Assembly: GCA_016787725.1 (NCBI GenBank)
Contig: JAEUTZ010000021.1
Coordinates: 372,001 to 436,000 of the forward strand
Source: Cyclobacteriaceae bacterium
Lineage (GTDB): Bacteria; Bacteroidota; Bacteroidia; Cytophagales; Cyclobacteriaceae
DNA: 64,000 nt
Direction of reading: 5' to 3'
In this document: positions 7,473 to 17,102 of the stretch, piece after piece
Layout of the letters: the number at the start of each line of letters is the position of its first letter
How positions within the stretch are numbered: position 1 is the first letter of the stretch
Notes under the pieces: model-generated
What the model was told of the DNA's origin: nothing
Database searches by the model: none
The model's input: only the letters and a program-made list of their open reading frames with translations
Made by a program: the position numbers and the translations under genes

Positions 7473-7943
7473 ATGGATATTCTATGGATCGTACTCGGGG
7501 GTCTGTTAATGGTATTGGGGCTACTCGGATGTTTCGTACCGGTATTACCCGGACCACCCCTTGCTTTTATAGGGTTATGGGTTCAGCAGGCAAAAGCACA
7601 AGCTCCCTTTAACGATAAATTTTTATGGATCTGGGCCGGAATCGCGCTGGTAGTAACGGCCATAGACTATTGGGTACCCGTATATGGAACCAGGAAGTTT
7701 GGCGGGAGTAAGTATGGAATCTGGGGTTGCACGATCGGTTTATTGGTTGGGATTTGGATGGGTCCACTTGGGATTATCGTGGGGCCATTCCTTGGAGCAT
7801 TTGCGGGCGAAATGTTGGCCAATCAAAAGTCTGAACATGCCTTAAAAGCCGCCCTGGGTTCTTTCTTCGGCTTTTTGGTTGGTACCTTACTTAAGTTTAT
7901 CACCTGCCTGATGATGACGTGGTATTGGATTGCGAGTTGGTAG
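7473..7943 (+). CDS. DUF456 family membrane protein
   Basis: A 156-residue integral membrane protein with four to five hydrophobic segments. The N-terminus GLLGCFVPVLPGPPLAFIGLW and the glycine-rich centre GCTIGLLVGIWMGPLGIIVGPFLGAFAGE are typical of DUF456. Those GxxxG-rich paired segments are reminiscent of glycine-zipper membrane proteins. The function of the family is unknown. It lies 18 nt after ccoS and may be last in that operon, but nothing ties it to the oxidase. It converges with the CHAT gene with only 19 nt between stop codons. Confidence 0.85.
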   Translation: MDILWIVLGGLLMVLGLLGCFVPVLPGPPLAFIGLWVQQAKAQAPFNDKFLWIWAGIALVVTAIDYWVPVYGTRKFGGSKYGIWGCTIGLLVGIWMGPLGIIVGPFLGAFAGEMLANQKSEHALKAALGSFFGFLVGTLLKFITCLMMTWYWIASW

Positions 7944-7962
7944 CCCGAACAGGAACCATTGT

Positions 7963-10900
7963 TTAATCCAGACCAATCATCATAAAGGCACCCCAGTAAT
8001 AGGGTTCCGGATACTCTATCCGCAATTCTTTCTTGGCATCGATAAAGCTTTGTCGAAGGTTATTCGTGTTTAACCATTTGCGGTAAAAATTGATGATGAG
8101 TTTTTGGGTGGCTTCATCATCTACTTTAAACATACTCATGATCAACACTTTTGCACCCGCAACAAAGAAAGCCCGCTGCAGTCCGTAGACACCTTCACCA
8201 TTTTCAATCTGGCCCAACCCCGTTTCACAGGCACTCAACACCACCAGATCCGTTTGATCGAGGTTCAGGTTCATGGCTTCGTAGGCAGTGAGTACGCCAC
8301 TTTCAATATTGAAATTGTAACTTGTTTTGTTTAATACATCTCCGCCACCGGTAAGCAAGAGGCCGGTTTTCAGAAGCGGATTTTCAGTAATGGTAGCATC
8401 ACTTTCTGTCAGACTTTCGCTGTCCGTTGTAGTAGCCGGGGAATAAAATCCATGCGTTGCAATATGAAATATTTTAGGACTGCTTTGACTTTTTACTTGT
8501 TCCTCGCTGGCCTGTTTTTCAAGATATTCAGTCGTTGACCAGCCTTTATTTTTTAATAAGTTTTGAAGTTCATTAACCTCTATTTCTGTTCCCGGCAATT
8601 GTGGGTAACTCTTATTAGTAGAGGTCAAATAAAAAGTAGGATTTCCAAACATGGTTGCCGTGTTTGAAGTACTGACCGATTTAGCCTTCACTTTGCGCAG
8701 GTATAAGTCTTTGGTATTGCTCACCAGTACAATATTGGCATTGTCGATAATGTATTTTCCGTCTGGAGTAGGAACTGCTTCCAGATTGATTTGATTGTAT
8801 ACACCATCCGCAGAGAGATAAATGGTAGCGGCCGTTCCGATTTCCTTTTGGATCGGTTCCCAAAATACTTTATAAGAATACCGATCTTCGGATTTGGTGG
8901 AGATAGCATTACGATAGTAATTGAAATAGCGCGATTCCATCCGGTGTCCTTCCGGTAAAATGATGGCCTTGGGTCGGGCGTTATCATTTCTTACGTACAA
9001 GGCAACATACACAATCGAATCGGTGAAGTTTTGATCAAAGTGCCGGTACCTGACCATCTCAATGGCCACATCATTTTTTGCCAGTGATTTTTGTACGTCC
9101 AGGTATCGGATTTTCCGATTTTCAAAACTCTGACTGAATAGTTCAGATTTTTGACTGATTTCTTTTTCTAAGCGTTCAACTTCGGATGTGAGCTGGCCAA
9201 GGTCTATTCCATTGGCGGCCAATTGTTGGGTGCTCATCGAAAGCGCATTCGTTAGATATTCCTTTTTCTCCACCCACAGATTATAAGTAGCTTTTAGCGT
9301 TTCGTCTGTACTGGTCAAGATCCGTTCCCTGATTTTGATGGAAGAATTCAATAGGAGGGCTTTCGTCAGCAATTGATAGTCAAATACTTTTCCGCTCAGG
9401 TCGCGAAAGTCTTCGAGTTGACTGAAGGCAAGGGTATTGTAAAACTCAAAGTCACCTTTCATCGTGTTCCAGTATTTCGCCTTTTCCCGTTCACTCAATG
9501 CCGGAAAATAGGTTTTGATGAACACATCGTAATTATTGAGCGCTTCCTCAATATTGCTTTTTGCGCGTTTATAATTTTTCTCCATGTAATACACCCGCGA
9601 CTGCTTGGAAAGAATCTTAACGTATTCTGGGTGGGTACGATTAAAGTAATCCTCATAAATTTTACGGGCGCTGATATAAAACTCTTCAGCCTTTGCATAG
9701 TTTTTAACTTGGTAAAATACATCTCCGGTAAGAGTATAAATGGCTGCCAGATTGATGTTGTTTTTGGTACCTGTTTTCGACCGCCAAATAGATTCTGCCT
9801 GCGTTAGCACACTAAAGGCATCGGGATATTTTTTTTCAGAAATCTTAAGGGTGGCCACATTTTTCAGAATGTCTGCATATTGTGGGTTGGTGGTCCCTAA
9901 TTTATTCCCGATGATGGTTTGGGCCTCTGTTAAAATCTTTTCTACATCCGCGGCCCGGTCGCCTTTGTGAAACTTGATCACGGCAAGTTGTGAAAGCGAC
10001 TTGGCTACCTCCACATGATTGCGCCCAAATTGTTTTTGCTGACTTAACAACGCTTTATTAATCATCTCTTCCGCATTGTCATAGTCACCAATAGCATAAT
10101 CGATTTCAGCCAGAAGCTTTTGAGTAGGGGCTGTCTTTGTGGAGATTTCACCATACACTTCGGTGGCAATTTTGTTTACCCGTTGGGCTACGCGTTCTGC
10201 TTCGGTGTAATCACCTTTCGCCAATGCCAGTCGGCCCATATCAACCAAAGGATCAATGAGCCGGATGGAGTTGACTCCATACAACTTTTCTGATTCAGCC
10301 AGTAATTCAGTCAGAATGTCTTCCGTAATCGTATATCTACCCAATTGTATGAACAGGGATGACAACTCCCGGGCGGTATTCAATTCATTTAATCCAAGGT
10401 TGCTGCGCGATCGGCTAATGATTCTGGCGGAACGATCCAGTGCATCTTCGGCTTCATCAAACATTCCTTTGATGCCGAACAAATTGGCCTGCGTTTCAAT
10501 TGCTTGAACCAGGTATCCCTTTTTCGTGTCGTCCTTCCGGTATCCATCCAGCACGCTTAGGGAGGTGATAATATTTTTTTCAGCTTGTTCATACAATCCC
10601 AGCTTAATCTGAAGCCGGGCAATGTTGGTTAATTCCGCTGCGTATTGATAATCACCTTTGTCATATTTGGAGGCGGCAACGTAGGCAGCTCTTTCCAGAA
10701 TAATGGCGGCTTGCGAATATTTATCGGTTAATTCATACAATGTTGCCAGGTGATTGAGTATTTCCAGTTTGTCTTTATGCCAAGGGCCAATTTCTTTGGA
10801 GACCACTTTAACATAGCTGTCTTCATAAATGCGGTCGGCTTCCGGTATTTTATTGGTATTGTCAAGGTAAAAATTAGCCAACTGCAAATTGGCCAGGTGA

Positions 10901-12174
10901 GTTTCCGGTGCTTCTGTTCCAAATAACTCATTCTTTATTCGAATGATCTCTTGAAGATACTTTTCGGCAGCCGCATATTCCTTTTTATAAATTGCCAGGC
11001 CATATAAAAATTCATTCACCTCGATGGAAACCGTAGTGCTCCGCATCGTGGCGTTGGTGGTCAATAAGTTATTGGCATCTGTTTCAAGATTCTTGACCTT
11101 TGCCTTATCCAACCGGGCATCAAATTCAACAGCCCGAAGCCGGGCTTTATAAACGCTGGTAGGTTTATAGGTCTTATTGATCAGCTTTTCATATTCCAAT
11201 TTGGTATTCAAATACCGCGATGAGTTGTTATCCGTTTGTAATTGCTTGAGGTATTTTTCATAGATGGACATCCCCAGGTAGTGAGCCCCATTGTGTTTGA
11301 TCTTTAAATTATTCAGTGTTCGAGCATAATCCAGGTCTTTGGGCAGGTTTTCGTTTCCATTTTCTACCAGAATGTTAGCATTGTAAAATTGGTTCTTCAC
11401 ATAGGCAAGGCTGGGTTCTCCAAGATGGCGCTTGATCCAACCGGCCGCATAGAAAAAGACAGAATCAGCACTGTTTAAACTTCCTTTTTTGCCATAGGTA
11501 TTGGCAAGCAACGTGATGACGTTGGCATATTCATTGGATCGAACCAGAATTTCCTCATCTGACAAACGCCTGCTTTTTAAACTACCTTTTTCATCTACAA
11601 AGGTTTCTTGCTTTACCGCCCGGCCTACATAATACTTCTCTTGTTCGGTTAAGATTTCTATTGACTGGTTGAAGTAGCCTTGCCCCCCTAGCGCATGTGC
11701 CAAGGCTACCTGATAGCGCGCTTGCACGGCATCTTTCATAAATCCACCCGGTTCCAAAACCGATTTTGCCTCATCGAGGAAGGTTCTCGCAATTTTATAG
11801 GTGCCATTTAAGTTGTTCAGTTCTGCGGCTTCAACCAGGATGAGCCCATGCGACTCGCTGCCTTCTTTGTTGATGCTTTTGCTGGCATTAATGGCTTGTT
11901 GTAGGTTGAGCTCAAATTCAGAAATATATCCTGCAGCCAGATTGTACTTCGCGAGCCGCATGAAATAAGTGGATGTATAAATGTTTTGCGTACCCAGTTT
12001 TTTGAAAGCCTTTTTTTTAAACTTCTCTAACGCACTAAAAGCTTTGCTGTAATTCCCGGCTTCGTAGCTTACTTCTGCCGCCTTCATCATTTTTTCGTAT
12101 TTGGCCTGGCCCCAACCGGTGGAAGCAACCACACCGGTTAGCAGGACTAAAAACGCATATCTGACAAATTTCAT
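7963..12174 (-). CDS. Secreted TPR-CHAT protein (caspase-like peptidase fold)
   Basis: A 1403-residue protein. A signal peptide (KFVRYAFLVLLTGVVASTGWGQ) leads into about 900 residues of tetratricopeptide-type repeats (for example NLAAIYTLTGDVFYQVKNYA). A coiled-coil stretch and a C-terminal CHAT domain follow. The His-Cys dyad of CHAT peptidases is visible: H1241 in FHIATHGFYSP and C1316 in LVVLSACETGLG. The ATG at 12174 is preferred over a TTG six codons upstream, because a TACTTTTA promoter element ends only 2 nt before that TTG and the ATG gives a clean signal peptide. The domain order resembles TPR-CHAT proteases such as Csx29, but the signal peptide points to the periplasm or surface. 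Substrate unknown. Confidence 0.9.
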   Translation of the reverse strand: MKFVRYAFLVLLTGVVASTGWGQAKYEKMMKAAEVSYEAGNYSKAFSALEKFKKKAFKKLGTQNIYTSTYFMRLAKYNLAAGYISEFELNLQQAINASKSINKEGSESHGLILVEAAELNNLNGTYKIARTFLDEAKSVLEPGGFMKDAVQARYQVALAHALGGQGYFNQSIEILTEQEKYYVGRAVKQETFVDEKGSLKSRRLSDEEILVRSNEYANVITLLANTYGKKGSLNSADSVFFYAAGWIKRHLGEPSLAYVKNQFYNANILVENGNENLPKDLDYARTLNNLKIKHNGAHYLGMSIYEKYLKQLQTDNNSSRYLNTKLEYEKLINKTYKPTSVYKARLRAVEFDARLDKAKVKNLETDANNLLTTNATMRSTTVSIEVNEFLYGLAIYKKEYAAAEKYLQEIIRIKNELFGTEAPETHLANLQLANFYLDNTNKIPEADRIYEDSYVKVVSKEIGPWHKDKLEILNHLATLYELTDKYSQAAIILERAAYVAASKYDKGDYQYAAELTNIARLQIKLGLYEQAEKNIITSLSVLDGYRKDDTKKGYLVQAIETQANLFGIKGMFDEAEDALDRSARIISRSRSNLGLNELNTARELSSLFIQLGRYTITEDILTELLAESEKLYGVNSIRLIDPLVDMGRLALAKGDYTEAERVAQRVNKIATEVYGEISTKTAPTQKLLAEIDYAIGDYDNAEEMINKALLSQQKQFGRNHVEVAKSLSQLAVIKFHKGDRAADVEKILTEAQTIIGNKLGTTNPQYADILKNVATLKISEKKYPDAFSVLTQAESIWRSKTGTKNNINLAAIYTLTGDVFYQVKNYAKAEEFYISARKIYEDYFNRTHPEYVKILSKQSRVYYMEKNYKRAKSNIEEALNNYDVFIKTYFPALSEREKAKYWNTMKGDFEFYNTLAFSQLEDFRDLSGKVFDYQLLTKALLLNSSIKIRERILTSTDETLKATYNLWVEKKEYLTNALSMSTQQLAANGIDLGQLTSEVERLEKEISQKSELFSQSFENRKIRYLDVQKSLAKNDVAIEMVRYRHFDQNFTDSIVYVALYVRNDNARPKAIILPEGHRMESRYFNYYRNAISTKSEDRYSYKVFWEPIQKEIGTAATIYLSADGVYNQINLEAVPTPDGKYIIDNANIVLVSNTKDLYLRKVKAKSVSTSNTATMFGNPTFYLTSTNKSYPQLPGTEIEVNELQNLLKNKGWSTTEYLEKQASEEQVKSQSSPKIFHIATHGFYSPATTTDSESLTESDATITENPLLKTGLLLTGGGDVLNKTSYNFNIESGVLTAYEAMNLNLDQTDLVVLSACETGLGQIENGEGVYGLQRAFFVAGAKVLIMSMFKVDDEATQKLIINFYRKWLNTNNLRQSFIDAKKELRIEYPEPYYWGAFMMIGLD

Positions 12175-12194
12175 ATCCGAAGAATTTTCCAAAC

Positions 12195-12202
12195 TAAAAG
12201 TA
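12195..12202 (-). promoter_or_regulatory. -7 element of the TPR-CHAT gene
   Basis: On the minus strand TACTTTTA matches TAnnTTTG except at the last base. It lies 20 bp upstream of the ATG at 12174. It supports that start over the upstream TTG, which would be too close to the element. Confidence 0.45.
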
Positions 12203-12272
12203 CATATTTCTTTCGGCTGGTACCAGAGATTCCTTTTACCAGTTGCAATCGATGGAATAAAAAGGACTGAGA

Positions 12273-14390
12273 CTAGGCGAGGAGCTTATTCAGGATTTCG
12301 CGAGCGGATTCCGTAATAGGGGTTCCAGGACCAAAAATTCCGGAGACTCCGGATTGTCGGAGAAAATCATAATCCTGTGGTGGAATTACACCTCCAGCCA
12401 CCACCCGGATATCCGGACGCCCAAGTTTTTTTAAAGCATCCAATAGTTGTGGAATTAATGTCTTATGCCCTGCAGCCAAACTACTGGCTCCAATTACGTG
12501 CACATCGTTTTCTGTGGCCTGCTTGGCTACTTCTTCAGGTGTTTGAAAAAGCGGACCGATATCTACATCAAAACCCAGATCGGCAAAACCGGTTGCAATT
12601 ACCTTGGCACCCCGATCATGTCCATCTTGTCCCATTTTTGCAATTAAAATTCGTGGCCTTCGCCCCTCCAACTTGGCAAATTGATCTGACAACTTTCTCA
12701 CCGCTTCTATTTCGTCCTGATTCCTCATCGCAGTCGAATATACACCCGATATGGATTTAATGGTAGCCTTATATCGTCCAAACGACTTTTCCAGGGCAAG
12801 AGAAATTTCCCCCAAGGTTGCCCGTGCGCGTGCAGCAACCACCGCACATTCTAACAGGTTTCCGGTTCCCGAAGCAGCAACTTGTGTTAACTCCGTTAAG
12901 GCAGTTTCCACCGCTTCTTGATTCCTTTCTTTTTTTAGCTTGATTAACTTTTGAATCTGTTCGTTGCGAACAGCCGTATTGTCGACTTCCAGAATTTCGA
13001 AGTCGGGAGTTTCCTTGGTTTGATACCGGTTCATTCCTACAATAACGTCCTGACCAGAATCAATCCGCGCTTGTTTGGCAGCAGCAGCTTCTTCAATCCG
13101 CATTTTAGGAATGCCGCTCTCAATGGCGCGGGTCATCCCACCCAATGCTTCCACTTCTGCGATGAGGGCCCATGATTTCTCAATGAGTTGCTCGGTTAGG
13201 TATTCCAGGTAATAAGATCCTCCCAAGGGGTCAACCACATGGGTGATTCCCGTTTCTTGTTGAAGGTACAATTGTGTATTGCGGGCAATCCGTGCGGAGA
13301 AGTCGGTGGGCAAGGCAATGGCTTCATCGAGCGAGTTGGTGTGCAACGATTGGGTACCTCCCAATACAGCTGCCAGGGCCTCCAAGGTAGTACGGGTAAC
13401 ATTGTTATAAGGATCTTGGGCAGTTAAACTCCAGCCGGATGTCTGACAATGGGTGCGCAAGGCCAGCGATTTTGAATTCTTTGGATTGAAGGGTTGTATC
13501 AAGCTGGCCCATAAGACACGGCCAGCCCGCATCTTGGCAATTTCCATGAAGAAGTTCATTCCAATACCCCAGAAAAATGAAAGCCGGGGCGCAAAATCGT
13601 CAATGGCGATACCAGCCTTCAGTCCAGCACGGATGTATTCAAGTCCATCCGCCAGTGTATAAGCCAACTCAATGTGAGCAGGCGCGCCCGCTTCATGCAT
13701 ATGATAGCCGCTGATGCTGATGCTGTTGAATTTCGGCATCCGTTTCGAGCAATAGGAAAAAATGTCTGCAACAATGCGCATGGAGGGCGCAGGAGGATAG
13801 ATGTAGGTATTACGCACCATAAACTCCTTGAGAATATCATTCTGTATGGTGCCATTCAGTTGCTCGGGTTTAACCCCTTGTTCTTCAGCCGCGACTATGT
13901 AAAACGCCATAATAGGGATCACCGCCCCATTCATGGTCATGGATACAGACATTTTATCGAGCGGAATCTGATCGAATAGAATTTTCATATCCAGCACCGA
14001 ATCAATCGCTACACCCGCTTTGCCAACATCACCTGCTACCCGTGGATGATCGGAGTCATAGCCCCGGTGTGTGGCCAGATCAAACGCAACCGACAACCCT
14101 TTTTGCCCGGCAGCGAGATTACGCCTGTAAAACGCATTTGATTCCTGTGCCGTTGAGAATCCTGCATACTGCCGGATCGTCCAGGGCCTGACGGTATACA
14201 TCGTTGCGTATGGTCCTCTTAAAAAGGGCGGAATACCAGCACCAAATGCGGAGATATTACGCTGAAGATCTGATCCGGTTATCGCTGGTTTGACTTCAAT
14301 TTTTTCCGGACAAAACCACCTGGAATGCTCGCCTCCTTTCTGGGTAGGAGCAAACTGATTGAATTTAATCCGGGTGAAGTCTGGCCTCAT
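12273..14390 (-). CDS. mutB: Methylmalonyl-CoA mutase, large (catalytic) subunit
   Basis: A 705-residue adenosylcobalamin enzyme interconverting methylmalonyl-CoA and succinyl-CoA. The TIM-barrel domain carries [21 protein letters not shown], the mutase signature for the CoA ester site. The C-terminal cobalamin domain has D589-G-H591-D-R-G, the histidine that ligates cobalt, with [12 protein letters not shown] and [10 protein letters not shown] completing the B12 fold. It overlaps the small subunit gene by 4 bp (ATGA). The pair supports propionate and branched-chain or odd-chain acid metabolism; no epimerase or MeaB chaperone gene is in the window. Confidence 0.97.
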   Translation of the reverse strand: MRPDFTRIKFNQFAPTQKGGEHSRWFCPEKIEVKPAITGSDLQRNISAFGAGIPPFLRGPYATMYTVRPWTIRQYAGFSTAQESNAFYRRNLAAGQKGLSVAFDLATHRGYDSDHPRVAGDVGKAGVAIDSVLDMKILFDQIPLDKMSVSMTMNGAVIPIMAFYIVAAEEQGVKPEQLNGTIQNDILKEFMVRNTYIYPPAPSMRIVADIFSYCSKRMPKFNSISISGYHMHEAGAPAHIELAYTLADGLEYIRAGLKAGIAIDDFAPRLSFFWGIGMNFFMEIAKMRAGRVLWASLIQPFNPKNSKSLALRTHCQTSGWSLTAQDPYNNVTRTTLEALAAVLGGTQSLHTNSLDEAIALPTDFSARIARNTQLYLQQETGITHVVDPLGGSYYLEYLTEQLIEKSWALIAEVEALGGMTRAIESGIPKMRIEEAAAAKQARIDSGQDVIVGMNRYQTKETPDFEILEVDNTAVRNEQIQKLIKLKKERNQEAVETALTELTQVAASGTGNLLECAVVAARARATLGEISLALEKSFGRYKATIKSISGVYSTAMRNQDEIEAVRKLSDQFAKLEGRRPRILIAKMGQDGHDRGAKVIATGFADLGFDVDIGPLFQTPEEVAKQATENDVHVIGASSLAAGHKTLIPQLLDALKKLGRPDIRVVAGGVIPPQDYDFLRQSGVSGIFGPGTPITESAREILNKLLA

Positions 14391-15472
14391 CCAATTTTTG
14401 ATTTAAATAGTTCCCACGCTTTTTGCGAGATTTCAGCAACGAGGTGATCGAGGTAATGCGAGCCAGCGATCGGGTCGGCCACCTTATTCAAATACGATTC
14501 TTCACGCAAAATAGAAGATACATTGCGTGCAATTCGATTCGCCATCGGGCCTGCAGTAACTTCTGCATCCACGGTAAGGCTATCGCAACCACCTAGGATG
14601 GCTGCCAAGGCTGCAGTGGTTGCCTTAATCATATTACCGTGTGGTTGGTAGTTTGGTTGAACCCAGGCCGGTGAACAAGCATGAATGTGTACCGATTTTA
14701 AGGCTACGCCATAGGCACCTTGTACCTGATACCAAAGATTACGAAGTGCTTTGAGTTTAGCGATATCCAAAAAAAGATGAGTACCCAATGCGACAGAGAA
14801 TGCAATTTGATGAATAGTGGCTTGCGCGTTGTCACGATCGAGCTGTTGCACTGCCAATAGCAAAGCGCTGGAAATTTCTTCTTCAACGGTGGCTGCCGAT
14901 GGAACAAGTAGCCCCTGCGAAAAAAAGTTAGGAGAGATGATGGGAGATAATGCGGCTTTCGGATCGCTCCAAAAAATGCAACCGGTCAAAGGTTGGTTTT
15001 CTGCCCACCTTTGGAATTCGATTAGGTTAAAATAAGCGTTATGCGTAACAAAGGAAATATGACAAAACTCAGGTTTGATCGTTGCTAACAAGATTTCATA
15101 CTGAGAGAGGGGCCTGGTTAGCTCGAACAGAATTCCATCTGCCCCCGTTTGAAGCGCATGCAATGCTTCTTTATTTCCTTGATTTTCGTCTTTGACTACT
15201 ACCCGGCTTAAATTCACCCAACTGCGCGGCCCATAATGAGGATTTTGTGATGGAACCAGTGCGAAGTCGGTCAGATTTACTGCATCAGAATGATCGTAAT
15301 AGGGTTTAATTCTCAACTTCCCGATTGTCCGGGTCAGTTTTTCGTCTGGATCGTCACCTTCCAACTCCCGTTGCGCAGTGTGCTGCCAGTCCGATCGGGT
15401 AGGATAATGAAAATTAATACCTGGAAAAGTTTCAGGAATTTTTTGATCCATGACTTCGATTGAAAATGCCAT
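14387..15472 (-). CDS. mutA: Methylmalonyl-CoA mutase, small subunit (short form)
   Basis: A 361-residue partner of the catalytic subunit. It contains only a barrel-like domain (for example [31 protein letters not shown], matching a region of the large subunit). It ends where the degenerate cobalamin-binding domain begins in longer MutA proteins. Small subunits with that domain run to about 450-650 residues, so this is a short form; the 4-bp overlap with mutB shows it is not truncated by a frameshift. It presumably acts only structurally. The start is ATG; a second in-frame ATG seven codons later (MDQKIPETF) is possible. Confidence 0.9.
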   Translation of the reverse strand: MAFSIEVMDQKIPETFPGINFHYPTRSDWQHTAQRELEGDDPDEKLTRTIGKLRIKPYYDHSDAVNLTDFALVPSQNPHYGPRSWVNLSRVVVKDENQGNKEALHALQTGADGILFELTRPLSQYEILLATIKPEFCHISFVTHNAYFNLIEFQRWAENQPLTGCIFWSDPKAALSPIISPNFFSQGLLVPSAATVEEEISSALLLAVQQLDRDNAQATIHQIAFSVALGTHLFLDIAKLKALRNLWYQVQGAYGVALKSVHIHACSPAWVQPNYQPHGNMIKATTAALAAILGGCDSLTVDAEVTAGPMANRIARNVSSILREESYLNKVADPIAGSHYLDHLVAEISQKAWELFKSKIG

Positions 15473-15511
15473 TCAAGTTGATGCTTAGTTGTGAGGAAAG
15501 CAATTTTTTTA

Positions 15512-15523
15512 TGATTTTCATCA
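15512..15523. promoter_or_regulatory. Possible third Crp/Fnr-type site, mutA-dnaA intergenic
   Basis: TGATTTTCATCA has the TGAT-N4-ATCA core shared by the two stronger sites at 2356 and 3211 but lacks both outer bases of the FNR consensus. It lies 40 bp upstream of mutA (minus) and 135 bp upstream of dnaA (plus). Confidence 0.3.
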
Positions 15524-15610
15524 CCTTTCATTACGATAAAAATTTCCGGAAAATCAAGCATGTTTTTTGTTTTTTTTGTTCTTCGTTTTTTTACACCTTT
15601 GTCTCCCCAC

Positions 15611-15628
15611 CCCAAAAAAAATTGGGGA
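15611..15628. other. Inverted repeat upstream of dnaA
   Basis: CCCCAA-aaaaaa-TTGGGG can form a 6-bp stem about 30 bp before the dnaA start. It could be a regulatory hairpin. No DnaA box (TTATCCACA type) was seen in this intergenic region, so there is no sign of an origin here. Confidence 0.3.
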
Positions 15629-15657
15629 AGATTCATCAAACCGATAGCTCAATTTAG

Positions 15658-17091
15658 ATGGTCATAGATTGTACAACCGTTTGGAGTGACTGCCTCGAAA
15701 TCATTCGGAAAGAAGTTGACGAACAAAATTTCAACACCTGGTTTAAGCCTATCAATCCACTGAAAACGGAAGAGGATGTACTCACGATTCAAGTTCCCTC
15801 GCAGTTTTTCTATGAGTGGCTCGAAGAGCATTATGTTCCGGTATTGAAGAAAGCGATACATCAGGTACTGGGCCCTGCTGGCAGACTCGAATATTCCGTG
15901 GTGGTTGATAGTGGCAATCAAAAAAATCCACCCTTGATGGTGAATTACCCCAATGGCAATGGAATTAAACGCCATCAGTCGCAGACTCCCAATGGAAATG
16001 GTGCCATGGAAGATTATTCTCCATTCAGTTTCAAGGCGCTGAATCCTCAAACGGTTAACTCCCGGCTGAATCCCAACTATTCGTTTGATAATTTTGTTGA
16101 AGGCGATTGTAATCGACTGGCACGCTCAGCCGGAGTAGCCGTTGCAAAAAAACCGGGCACCACATCGTTTAACCCCTTGATGCTGTATGGTGGCGTTGGC
16201 GTGGGGAAGACTCATTTGGTTCAAGCCATCGGAAATGAAATTAAGAAGAACCTGCCCGAAAAAATTGTTTTATATGTTGATCAGAACGATTTCACCAGTC
16301 AGTTTCTGAATGCACTTCAAAATCATAAGATTCAGGAGTTTCAGAATTATTACCTGCAGGTAGATTTGCTGATCCTGGACGATGTTCAGTTTTTAGCGGG
16401 TCGGGAAAAAACACAGGAGATGTTTTTTCACATCTTCAATCAGTTGCATCAATCGGGCAAGCAGATCATCATGACGAGTGATTGCCCACCCCGTGATTTG
16501 AAAGGTTTTCAGGAACGCTTGTTATCCCGGTTTAAATGGGGGTTAACTGCCGATCTGCAAGAGCCGGACTTTGAGACAAAACTTGCCATCATCCACAATA
16601 AGATGCAGTCGGATGGGATCGAAATCCCCACCGAAGTAGCTGAATACCTGGCCTACAGTGTGGATACCAACTTACGGGACATGGAAGGGGTTCTTAATTC
16701 GCTGCTTTTCCATGCCACATTGTTAAAGAAGGACATCGATCTGGAATTAGCGAAGGAAGTGCTCAAGAATATCGTTAAGGAAATTCAATCCGATGTAAGT
16801 GTGGACTACATCCAGAAAACCGTAGCGGATTATTTTAAGGTGAGCCTGGAGCAAATGAAAAGCAAGGTGAAAAAGCGGGAAATTGTTATCCCACGTCAGG
16901 TGGCCATGTATTTCTGCAAGCGATATACACAGCTTACATTAGCCCTCATTGGCGAAAATTTTGGTGGTCGTGATCACAGTACGGTAATTCATGCCCTCGA
17001 ATCCGTAGAGGACATGATGAAGACTGATGTGAATTTCAAAAACAGCGTAGATGACCTGACCAAAAAGTTCAAGTCACGCATGACGGCCTAA
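15658..17091 (+). CDS. dnaA: Chromosomal replication initiator DnaA
   Basis: A 477-residue initiator with four domains: domain I opens with VWSDCLEIIRKEVDEQNFNTWF; a variable linker (about 90-130); the AAA+ domain with Walker A GGVGVGKTHLVQAIG (about 178) and Walker B LLILDDVQFL; and the C-terminal DNA-binding domain with the signature GGRDHSTVIHALE. Full length and intact. It is divergent from mutA and convergent with an htrA-type gene, 11 nt between stops. It is not followed by dnaN, as is common in Bacteroidota, and no box cluster for oriC was noticed beside it. Confidence 0.98.
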   Translation: MVIDCTTVWSDCLEIIRKEVDEQNFNTWFKPINPLKTEEDVLTIQVPSQFFYEWLEEHYVPVLKKAIHQVLGPAGRLEYSVVVDSGNQKNPPLMVNYPNGNGIKRHQSQTPNGNGAMEDYSPFSFKALNPQTVNSRLNPNYSFDNFVEGDCNRLARSAGVAVAKKPGTTSFNPLMLYGGVGVGKTHLVQAIGNEIKKNLPEKIVLYVDQNDFTSQFLNALQNHKIQEFQNYYLQVDLLILDDVQFLAGREKTQEMFFHIFNQLHQSGKQIIMTSDCPPRDLKGFQERLLSRFKWGLTADLQEPDFETKLAIIHNKMQSDGIEIPTEVAEYLAYSVDTNLRDMEGVLNSLLFHATLLKKDIDLELAKEVLKNIVKEIQSDVSVDYIQKTVADYFKVSLEQMKSKVKKREIVIPRQVAMYFCKRYTQLTLALIGENFGGRDHSTVIHALESVEDMMKTDVNFKNSVDDLTKKFKSRMTA

Positions 17092-17102
17092 TTGCCCATC
17101 CT

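Noticed and set aside
12175-12192. TTG start six codons upstream for the CHAT gene
   Set aside because: It would lie 2 nt after the putative -7 element, and the downstream ATG gives a standard signal peptide.
15473-15657. Replication origin next to dnaA
   Set aside because: No TTATCCACA-like boxes or clustered 13-mers were seen, only A/T-runs and one small inverted repeat; there is no dnaN or rpmH neighbourhood.
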